Of a stretch of DNA of 64,000 nt, positions 7,220 through 14,394 are shown piece after piece; the stretch's first letter is position 1, and every line of letters starts with the position of its first letter. The notes under the pieces are model-generated. The model was not told the DNA's origin. It saw nothing but the letters and a program-made list of their open reading frames with translations, and did not search any database. The position numbers were made by a program, and so were the translations under genes. The DNA is from Tubiluchus corallicola (Eukaryota > Priapulida > Priapulimorpha > Priapulimorphida > Tubiluchidae). The DNA lies in the NCBI GenBank assembly GCA_030141605.1, contig JAQGDQ010002390.1:88945-152944 (forward strand). The letters are read 5' to 3'.

Positions 7220-10024
7220 ATGGATTACAAAAAAACCGTATTTTTACCCCAAACACCCTTCCCTATGCGGGCGGGCCTCCCTAAACGAGAAGCAGAACGT
7301 CTGCAACAATGGGAAAATGAAAAACTTCACGAGAAAATACGCGCGACATCCCAAGGAAAAAAACAGTATATCCTCCACGATGGCCCCCCTTACGCCAATG
7401 GACATCTCCATACCGGCCATGCTCTCAATAAAATCCTGAAAGATATTGTTGTCCGTACAGCACAAATGTCCGGATACGACTCCCCTTATGTCCCCGGATG
7501 GGACTGCCACGGCCTGCCTATCGAATGGAAAATAGAAGAGCAATACAGAAAAAAAGGCAAAAATAAAGACGACGTGCCCCCACTGGAATTCCGACAGGAA
7601 TGTAGAGAGTTCGCCGCACACTGGATTGAAATCCAAAAAGAAGAATTCCAACGCATGGGAATTACAGGAGATTGGAAAAATCCATACACAACAATGGCAT
7701 ACGACGCTGAAGCGACAATCGTTAAAGAACTTGGAAAATTTCTTGAGAACGGACTCCTCTATAGAGGAGAAAAACCCGTCATGTGGTCCGTCGTTGAAAA
7801 AACAGCCCTAGCAGAAGCCGAAGTCGAATATAAAGATCATACTTCCGACACAATCTATGTTCGCTTCCCCATCGTAAAAGCCCCCCTGCCCATCTTGGAA
7901 AACGCAAGCATTGTCATATGGACAACAACACCCTGGACAATGCCCGGAAACCGCGCGCTCGCCTTTGGACCCGACTTAACCTACTTGCTTTTAGAAGTGC
8001 TGGAAACAGAAGAAAACAGCTTGGCAAACATCAGTGAAAAAATTATCCTCCTTAAAGAAAGAGCCGATATCACTACACAAGAAATGGGAATTACCCATAC
8101 AAAAACTCTCGCGGAGCTAAACGGGCTTGACGATATCGTCTGTCACCATCCCCTTCATCATAAAGGCTATGGTTTTGACGTCCCTGTCCTTCCCGCACAC
8201 TTTGTAACAACCGATACAGGAACAGGTATCGTCCATATAGCTCCCTGCCACGGTCAGGACGACTGGATGCTCGGAACACAACATGGCCTTGAAATTAAAC
8301 AACCCATTAATGACTCGGGACTCTTTTTCGATTTTGTCCCCCTGTTCGCAAACCAGCATGTCTATAAAGTCAACCCCCTTGTGATCGAAGCTTTAAAAAA
8401 TGAAAATACCCTGCTAAGCCACGGAAAAATTATCCATAGCTATCCTCACTCCTGGCGCTCCAAAGCCCCCCTGATCTTTCGTACAACACCACAATGGTTT
8501 ATCCGTATGGATGATCCTACCCTTTCTCTGCGGGAAAAAGCCCTCAGCGCAATTGAGAAAACAGATTTTAAACCCGCCAACGCAAAAAATAGACTCCATA
8601 ATATGCTGGAGGAAAGACCCGACTGGTGCATCTCACGCCAGAGAAGCTGGGGCGTGCCTATCACCCTCCTGATCCATAAAAAAACCGGACTCCCCCTTAA
8701 AGACCCTAAGGTCTTTGAGCGGATTGTCGACGCTGTAAGACAAGAAGGATGTGACGCTTGGTTTACTTCCGACATAGAGCGATTCCTCTCCTCGGATTAC
8801 AACCCTCAGGACTATGAAAAAGTAACCGATACACTCGATGTATGGTTCGACTCCGGAACAACACACGCATTCACACTGGAAAACCGGCCAGAACTCTCCT
8901 GGCCCGCCGATATCTATCTTGAAGGATCCGATCAACATCGCGGATGGTTCCAGTCTTCCCTCCTAGAATCCTGCGGAACTCGAAACCACGCACCCTATAA
9001 AAAAATCCTGACACACGGATTTACACTGGACGGCAATGGGCAGAAAATGTCCAAATCCCTCGGTAATACACTCTCGCCACAAGAAACCATCAAACAATAT
9101 GGCGCCGATATCCTCAGACTATGGGTCGCCGGATCCGACTATTTCGAAGATGTCCGAATCAGCCAAGATATCCTAAAACATCACGCCGATATCTATAGAC
9201 GACTTCGAAATACACTCCGCTATATGCTTGGAAGCCTCCATAACTTCAAAGAAGAAGAGACAATCGATTACGATTCCATGCCCGAACTTGAAAAATGGGT
9301 GTTTCATCGCCTGTGGGAAATCGACAAAAAAATCAAATCCACATTCGAAAATACACTGGAATATCACACCCTCTTTAATGAGCTCCATAATTTCTGCGCC
9401 TCGGATCTGTCCGCCTTTTACTTTGATATCCGAAAAGACTCCCTCTATTGCGACCATCCGGAAACACAAAAACGACGCGCCTGCAGAACCCTCATGAATA
9501 CCCTCTTCCAATGTTTGACAAAATGGCTCGCGCCTTTCATCTGCTTTACAGCCGACGAGGCCTGGAGAACCCGCTATCCGCAAGCCGACAGCGTCCATAC
9601 GCAGCTCTTTCCCACTATCTCCCCACAATGGGAAAACCAAGCGTTAGAAAAAAAATGGAGAAAAATACGCCAGCTGCGCCGCGTCGTCACAGGCGCCCTT
9701 GAGCTAGAGCGCGCCGAAAAAAGAATCGGCTCCAGCCTCGCGGCTGCCCCAGAAGTCTATGCCACCTCCCAAGAGGACGCAAACCTGCTAAATGAAGTCA
9801 ACTTCGCAGAACTGGCAATCACATCGGATATCACAATCATTCAAAAAACGCCCCCCGCAACATCTTTTCAGCTCCCTGACATTCCGGGGGTCGGCGTTAA
9901 TCCCACTATCGCGCAAGGAGAAAAATGCGAACGTTGCTGGAAAATCTATACAGAAACCTCAGAAACACACCATCCAAACCTCTGCCCAAGATGCGTGAAA
10001 ACACTAGAAAAAATGCCTATATAA
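7220..10024 (+). CDS. ileS: Isoleucyl-tRNA synthetase
   Basis: Charges tRNA-Ile in the cytosol. The class I signatures are present: the HIGH box as HTGH in GHLHTGHALN (about residue 61) and KMSKS in GQKMSKSLGN (about residue 609). The editing domain is seen in TTTPWTMPGNRAL and in GTGIVHIAPCHGQDDW. The C-terminal zinc ribbon has CERCW and CPRC. About 934 aa, normal for the bacterial type with zinc ribbon. ATG 7220 gives the family N-terminus MDYKKTVFLPQTPFPMR; an in-frame ATG at 7196 adds eight residues. A hairpin lies just upstream (7121-7160). lspA follows after 22 bases. Confidence 0.97.
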   Translation: MDYKKTVFLPQTPFPMRAGLPKREAERLQQWENEKLHEKIRATSQGKKQYILHDGPPYANGHLHTGHALNKILKDIVVRTAQMSGYDSPYVPGWDCHGLPIEWKIEEQYRKKGKNKDDVPPLEFRQECREFAAHWIEIQKEEFQRMGITGDWKNPYTTMAYDAEATIVKELGKFLENGLLYRGEKPVMWSVVEKTALAEAEVEYKDHTSDTIYVRFPIVKAPLPILENASIVIWTTTPWTMPGNRALAFGPDLTYLLLEVLETEENSLANISEKIILLKERADITTQEMGITHTKTLAELNGLDDIVCHHPLHHKGYGFDVPVLPAHFVTTDTGTGIVHIAPCHGQDDWMLGTQHGLEIKQPINDSGLFFDFVPLFANQHVYKVNPLVIEALKNENTLLSHGKIIHSYPHSWRSKAPLIFRTTPQWFIRMDDPTLSLREKALSAIEKTDFKPANAKNRLHNMLEERPDWCISRQRSWGVPITLLIHKKTGLPLKDPKVFERIVDAVRQEGCDAWFTSDIERFLSSDYNPQDYEKVTDTLDVWFDSGTTHAFTLENRPELSWPADIYLEGSDQHRGWFQSSLLESCGTRNHAPYKKILTHGFTLDGNGQKMSKSLGNTLSPQETIKQYGADILRLWVAGSDYFEDVRISQDILKHHADIYRRLRNTLRYMLGSLHNFKEEETIDYDSMPELEKWVFHRLWEIDKKIKSTFENTLEYHTLFNELHNFCASDLSAFYFDIRKDSLYCDHPETQKRRACRTLMNTLFQCLTKWLAPFICFTADEAWRTRYPQADSVHTQLFPTISPQWENQALEKKWRKIRQLRRVVTGALELERAEKRIGSSLAAAPEVYATSQEDANLLNEVNFAELAITSDITIIQKTPPATSFQLPDIPGVGVNPTIAQGEKCERCWKIYTETSETHHPNLCPRCVKTLEKMPI

Positions 10025-10046
10025 AATCCTCGCCCGCTAAAAGACC

Positions 10047-10556
10047 ATGACAAAGTCAACACAAAAATCACAAGATAGCACGCCCATTCCAGAAAAAATA
10101 CGCTTTCTGGAAATCAGTATTATCTGCGGAATCGCCACGCTAGACCTGATAACAAAGTTTCTGGTCCTAGACCTTATGAAGCAAGCACCATACCACTATA
10201 CGATTACCTCCTTTTTCAATATCGTCCTTGTTAAAAATACAGGAATCAGCTTTGGAATATTTCGCGGAGAAAGCGCCTTTAACACGATTATATTGCCAAT
10301 CCTAACAGGGTTGCTTATTATATGGCTATTACGATGGTTATATAAATCACCCGCTCCTGTCGAGCGAATTGCCCTATGCCTGATTATCGGAGGCGCTATC
10401 GGAAATACCCTCGATCGCACCTTACAGGGAAGCGTAACAGATTTTCTCGACTTCCATCTCAATAACTGGCACTGGCCCAGCTTTAATATCGCCGATGTCG
10501 CTATTGTCGCAGGGACCGCTTTAATGCTATTATATCTATCATATACTCGACAGTAA
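10047..10556 (+). CDS. lspA: Lipoprotein signal peptidase (signal peptidase II)
   Basis: Inner-membrane aspartyl protease that removes the signal peptide of diacylglyceryl-modified prolipoproteins. 169 aa with four membrane spans. The conserved blocks are VKNTGISFGIF, then GGAIGNTLDRTLQGSVTDFLDF and FNIADVAIVAG, with the two catalytic Asp residues in TDFLDF and NIADV. The N-terminal 20 residues are a hydrophilic cytosolic extension. It lies 22 bases after ileS and 50 bases before a gene encoding a lipoprotein that would be its substrate. Confidence 0.96.
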   Translation: MTKSTQKSQDSTPIPEKIRFLEISIICGIATLDLITKFLVLDLMKQAPYHYTITSFFNIVLVKNTGISFGIFRGESAFNTIILPILTGLLIIWLLRWLYKSPAPVERIALCLIIGGAIGNTLDRTLQGSVTDFLDFHLNNWHWPSFNIADVAIVAGTALMLLYLSYTRQ

Positions 10557-10606
10557 ACATAAAACAACACACTCTCAATAACCCTACAAAAAAGGGTCAC
10601 TCGCCC

Positions 10607-11077
10607 ATGAAACGAACATACATTACCACCACACTCACAAGCCTGGTAGCGCTCTTTATGCTCACAGGATGCGAATCAAACACAATCGGTCCCGACGAAT
10701 TCGCCGTATATAGTAGAGAAAAACTGGAAGTTCCAGAAAATTACCACCTTCAACCCCCTACCCCCGGCGCAAAACCCAAAAATTTCTCCGAGCCGGCAAC
10801 ACTCGCTTACGAAACGCTCCTACAAACAAAGCCAAACGAGATCGAGTTTACCTCCCTAACCTCAGGAGAATTTTTCTTTATGCAAAAGGCGAAAACACCT
10901 AAAAGAATCCCCGAAGACCTCCGGAGTGCCATTGATATTGAAAATCAAGAGCTAAAAGAAAAAAATACCTACCTGATTACTTTTTTTATGGAAGACTTCG
11001 GAAAAGCCCTCAACCCCCACGAAGAACAGGAAAGACTGAAAAATCTCGGCTTGCCCGTTCTATTTAGCCAACCCTGA
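10607..11077 (+). CDS. DUF3035 lipoprotein, BamF-like
   Basis: Predicted outer-membrane lipoprotein, 156 aa. The signal peptide ends in the lipobox LTGC (about residue 22). The block after it, GPDEFAVYSREKLEVPENYHL, is the conserved start of DUF3035, known in alphaproteobacteria as the BamF subunit of the beta-barrel assembly machinery. The rest is acidic and soluble. The position directly behind lspA is the usual one for this family. Function as BamF is family-based; no motif proves the partner. Confidence 0.85.
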   Translation: MKRTYITTTLTSLVALFMLTGCESNTIGPDEFAVYSREKLEVPENYHLQPPTPGAKPKNFSEPATLAYETLLQTKPNEIEFTSLTSGEFFFMQKAKTPKRIPEDLRSAIDIENQELKEKNTYLITFFMEDFGKALNPHEEQERLKNLGLPVLFSQP

Positions 11078-11104
11078 AACATATAATCACATAGCGAAAA
11101 AATC

Positions 11105-11737
11105 ATGATAAAAGCCATCCTGTGGGATATCGATGGAACATTGCTGCTTAGCGAACCGCTCCATTTTGAATCGATTAAACATGTCGCCAACACCCTCTGC
11201 GGTATCGACATCGAACCAGAATACCACGAGCGATTACTTGGAAAAACCATCGATGAAACTTTCCAGCTTCTCCACAAAGAAAAAAATATCCCCCTCACAA
11301 AATTAGAGTGGGTAAAACATAAATATCACTATTATATAACACACAGCCATACAATCCCTCCAAGAGATGACGCTCTGGAAACCTGGGAAAAACTGGACTC
11401 AATGGGAATCAAACAAGCGCTGGTGTCAAACTCCGACAGAGTCGTTGTTACAGCCAATATAGCGGCCATGAAATTAATACAGCCTAAACTTGTCAGCGTC
11501 ACACGAAATGACGTCCTTAACGGAAAACCCGACGCAGAACCCTATTTAAGAGCAAGCTTTCTGCTGGGAATCCCTCCTGAGGAATGCTGCGTTATCGAAG
11601 ATAGCCCCATCGGCGCCCAAGCAGGCATCGCCGCCGGTATGAAAACATTCGGATGGCCAGAAGACAAAACACTGACATTTCCAAAATCCGTTACAGTCAT
11701 TCAGTATATCTCTGAAATTTTTGACTATATTCAGTAA
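11105..11737 (+). CDS. HAD-superfamily phosphatase, beta-phosphoglucomutase-like
   Basis: Cytosolic HAD subfamily IA hydrolase, 210 aa. Motif I is DIDGTLLLSEP with the nucleophile Asp at about residue 8 and the acid/base Asp two later. A helical cap follows (residues about 15-80). Motif II is VSNSDR, the Lys of motif III lies in NGKPDAEPY, and motif IV is CCVIEDSPIGAQAGIAAGM. The NGKP(D)AEPY and EDSPIGAQAGIAAGM blocks are like beta-phosphoglucomutase or 2-deoxyglucose-6-phosphate phosphatase, but the substrate cannot be fixed from sequence. It is 27 bases after the BamF-like gene and may be its operon end; the next gene begins 92 bases on. Confidence 0.85.
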   Translation: MIKAILWDIDGTLLLSEPLHFESIKHVANTLCGIDIEPEYHERLLGKTIDETFQLLHKEKNIPLTKLEWVKHKYHYYITHSHTIPPRDDALETWEKLDSMGIKQALVSNSDRVVVTANIAAMKLIQPKLVSVTRNDVLNGKPDAEPYLRASFLLGIPPEECCVIEDSPIGAQAGIAAGMKTFGWPEDKTLTFPKSVTVIQYISEIFDYIQ

Positions 11738-11829
11738 ACTCTATATGCTAATGCTTTGGAAAAAGACAAACCCTGCCTTTACGCAGAAAACATAACTCAT
11801 TACAAAACCACAAACAAAAGAGGCTACTT

Positions 11830-13020
11830 ATGGATAATTTTACTTTTCAAAATCCTGTAAAAATTATTTTCGGAAAAGGAGAGATCGCGTCTCTCTCTTC
11901 CGAGATTTCAACGAATGAAACAATCCTCCTAACCTATGGCGGCGGAAGTATTTTTAAAAACGGCGTCATGGATCAAACCCGCGCCGCCCTTAAAAATCAC
12001 ACAGTCATCGAATTTGGCGGCATCGAGCCAAACCCTCAATTTTCCACACTGATGAAAGCTGTGAAAATCGCCCAGGAAAAAAAATGCACCTTCCTTCTCG
12101 CGGTCGGCGGAGGCTCTGTCCTGGACGGAACAAAATTCATCGCAGCAGCAATCAACGCCCAAGGAGATCCATGGGATATCGTCGTTAATCAAGCCCCTGT
12201 TAACAACCCTCTGCCTATCGGCGCTATCCTGACACTACCGGCAACAGGATCAGAAATGAACGGAAATTCCGTCGTTTCACGCAAAGAAACAAACGATAAA
12301 CGCGCCTTTAGCAACCCTTCTCTCTATCCTGCCTTTTCAATATTGGACCCCGAGACAACCACTTCTCTCCCGCCAGTACAAACCGCAAACGGCATCGTCG
12401 ACGCATTCGTCCATATTACAGAACAGTATCTTACCTATCCGCAAAACGCTCCCGTGCAGGATCGTATGGCGGAAGGACTCCTGAAAACACTTATCGAAGA
12501 AGGGCCGAAAGCCCTCCAAAACCCAAACGACTATACCGCTAGAGCCAACGTCATGTGGGCCGCGACAATGGCTCTTAATGGACTCCTTAGCCTAGGAGTG
12601 GTCACCGATTGGGCTTCCCATATGCTCGGCCATGAAATCACCGCCGAATACGGCCTTGACCACGGACAAACACTCGCTATCCTCCTGCCCGCCGTCATGC
12701 AAGCGCGAAAAGAACGGAAAAAAGACAAAATCCTACAATATGCCGAGCGCGTCTGGAATATTACAGAAGGGGACGAAAATACACGCATCAATACAGCTAT
12801 CGCAAAAACAATAACCTTCTTTGAAAGCCTCAATATGCCAGCCTCCCTACAAGCGTATAACCTTCCGGAAAATTGTATCGAGCAACTATGTGAACGAATC
12901 ACGCAACGGAACATGAACGCCCTTGGGGAAAACGGGGAAATCACCCTGGACATCAGCCGGAAAATCTACCAAACCGCCTGGGAAAATAACGCCTGCCAAA
13001 CTATCACAATGGCATCATAA
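11830..13020 (+). CDS. yqhD: NADPH-dependent iron-containing alcohol dehydrogenase, YqhD type (copy 1)
   Basis: Group III metal-dependent alcohol/aldehyde reductase. It follows E. coli YqhD closely throughout: FGKGEIASL, LTYGGGSIFKNGV, IEFGGIEPNPQ, LLAVGGGSVLDGTKFIAAA, LTLPATGSEMN. Metal ligands are in DAFVHITEQY (Asp and His near 191/195) and in HMLGHEITAEYGLDHGQT (two His near 264/278). Such enzymes detoxify short aldehydes or make alcohols during fermentation. 396 aa, about ten more than the second copy because of a polar C-terminal tail. The start has AAGAGG eight bases upstream. A strong hairpin terminator follows, so the two copies are probably transcribed separately. Confidence 0.95.
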   Translation: MDNFTFQNPVKIIFGKGEIASLSSEISTNETILLTYGGGSIFKNGVMDQTRAALKNHTVIEFGGIEPNPQFSTLMKAVKIAQEKKCTFLLAVGGGSVLDGTKFIAAAINAQGDPWDIVVNQAPVNNPLPIGAILTLPATGSEMNGNSVVSRKETNDKRAFSNPSLYPAFSILDPETTTSLPPVQTANGIVDAFVHITEQYLTYPQNAPVQDRMAEGLLKTLIEEGPKALQNPNDYTARANVMWAATMALNGLLSLGVVTDWASHMLGHEITAEYGLDHGQTLAILLPAVMQARKERKKDKILQYAERVWNITEGDENTRINTAIAKTITFFESLNMPASLQAYNLPENCIEQLCERITQRNMNALGENGEITLDISRKIYQTAWENNACQTITMAS

Positions 13021-13037
13021 AACAAACCTCTATGGAT

Positions 13038-13080
13038 AAATAGAGAGAAACAAAATAACCGTTTTCTCTCTATTTTATTT
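13038..13080 (+). terminator. Rho-independent terminator after yqhD copy 1
   Basis: A 13-bp perfect stem, AAATAGAGAGAAA (13038-13050) with TTTCTCTCTATTT (13063-13075), surrounds a 12-base loop and runs into TATTT. It separates the two yqhD copies. Confidence 0.8.
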
Positions 13081-13157
13081 CTCTGAAAATAATAAAAATT
13101 ATACGCCATCATAATGGCCATAAAATAACCACTTAATTGATAACATGGAGAAAAATT

Positions 13158-14315
13158 ATGGATAATTTTACTTTTCAAAATCCTGTAAAAATTATCTTCG
13201 GAAAAGGGAAAATCGCTTCCCTCTCTTCTGAAATTCCCAAGGATGAAAAAATCTTCCTTACCTACGGAGGCGGCAGTATTTTTAAAAATGGCGTTATGGA
13301 TCAAGTCAAAGACGCTTTAAAAAACCATACGGTGATCGAATTCGGCGGTATTGAACCTAATCCACAATACGCAACCCTGATGAAAGCCGTCTCCCGTGTG
13401 CGTGAAGAAAAATGTACCTTCCTTCTCGCGGTCGGCGGGGGATCCGTCCTAGACGGAACAAAATTCATCGCCGCAGCCACCCCCTTTCAGGGAGATGACC
13501 CATGGAATATTATCGCTAAAAGAATTCCTATCGATACAGCCCTTCCTATCGGTACTGTGCTCACCCTTCCAGCAACAGGATCAGAAATGAACCCAGGAGC
13601 CGTTATCTCCCGCGAGGATACAGGTGATAAAAGCGGCTTTAGAAGCCCTCTTCTCTATCCAAAATTCTCCATCTTAGATCCGGAGACGACCTTTTCCCTG
13701 CCTCCTGTGCAAACCGCAAACGGTATTATTGACGCTTTCTTACACGTCACAGAACAATATCTCACCTACCCGCAAAACGCTCCCGTACAAGATCGTATAG
13801 CGGAAGGGCTGCTGCAAACACTGATCGAAGAAGGGCCAAAAGCCCTTAACACTCCCCAAGATTACACCGCTAGAGCCAATATCATGTGGGCCGCGACAAT
13901 GGCTCTTAACGGAATTATTGGCGCCGGCGTCACATCAGATGGAGTCTCTCATGTCCTCGGACACCAAATCACAGCCGAATATGGACTTGACCACGGACAA
14001 ACACTCGCTATCCTCCTACCCGCCGTCATGCAGGTGCGGCAAAAACAGAAAAAAGAAAAAATTCTGCAATACGCCGAGCGAGTCTGGAATATTACAGAAG
14101 GTGACGAAAATACACGCATCTATACAGCTATTGAAAAAACAAAACTATTCTTTGAAAGCCTGAATATGCCAACATCCCTTCAAGCCTATAATCTTCCGGA
14201 AAATTGCGTCGACATACTCTATGGGCGCATTGTCGCAAAAAATAAAAACGCACTCGGCGAAAAAAAAGATATTACACCAGATATCAGTAAAGAAATTTAC
14301 CAAACAGCTTATTAA
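13158..14315 (+). CDS. yqhD: NADPH-dependent iron-containing alcohol dehydrogenase, YqhD type (copy 2)
   Basis: Tandem paralogue of the preceding gene, 385 aa, near the YqhD length. The first 15 residues are identical to copy 1 and the nucleotide wording is nearly so. All motifs are kept: GGGSIFKNGV, GGGSVLDGTKFIAAA, ATGSEMN, DAFLHVTEQY, SHVLGHQITAEYGLDHGQT. Differences cluster in the substrate region (NPGAVISREDTGDKSGF here versus NGNSVVSRKETNDKRAF in copy 1) and near GAGVTSDGVSHVL, which points to divergence after duplication. ATG 13158 has GGAG nine bases upstream; an ATG at 13137 is in frame but unsupported. Followed by a bidirectional terminator facing rne. Confidence 0.95.
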   Translation: MDNFTFQNPVKIIFGKGKIASLSSEIPKDEKIFLTYGGGSIFKNGVMDQVKDALKNHTVIEFGGIEPNPQYATLMKAVSRVREEKCTFLLAVGGGSVLDGTKFIAAATPFQGDDPWNIIAKRIPIDTALPIGTVLTLPATGSEMNPGAVISREDTGDKSGFRSPLLYPKFSILDPETTFSLPPVQTANGIIDAFLHVTEQYLTYPQNAPVQDRIAEGLLQTLIEEGPKALNTPQDYTARANIMWAATMALNGIIGAGVTSDGVSHVLGHQITAEYGLDHGQTLAILLPAVMQVRQKQKKEKILQYAERVWNITEGDENTRIYTAIEKTKLFFESLNMPTSLQAYNLPENCVDILYGRIVAKNKNALGEKKDITPDISKEIYQTAY

Positions 14316-14325
14316 CAAAATCTCA

Positions 14326-14359
14326 ATAATGCCACGCGCCTACAATAGCGTGGCATTAT
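14326..14359. terminator. Bidirectional terminator between yqhD copy 2 and rne
   Basis: ATAATGCCACGC (14326-14337) pairs perfectly with GCGTGGCATTAT (14348-14359) around a 10-base loop. It sits between two convergent genes. The minus-strand side is followed by a T-rich stretch (TTGAGATTTTGTT). Confidence 0.8.
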
Positions 14360-14394
14360 CATTAATAAAATAATCACTTACACAAGACGCGTAA

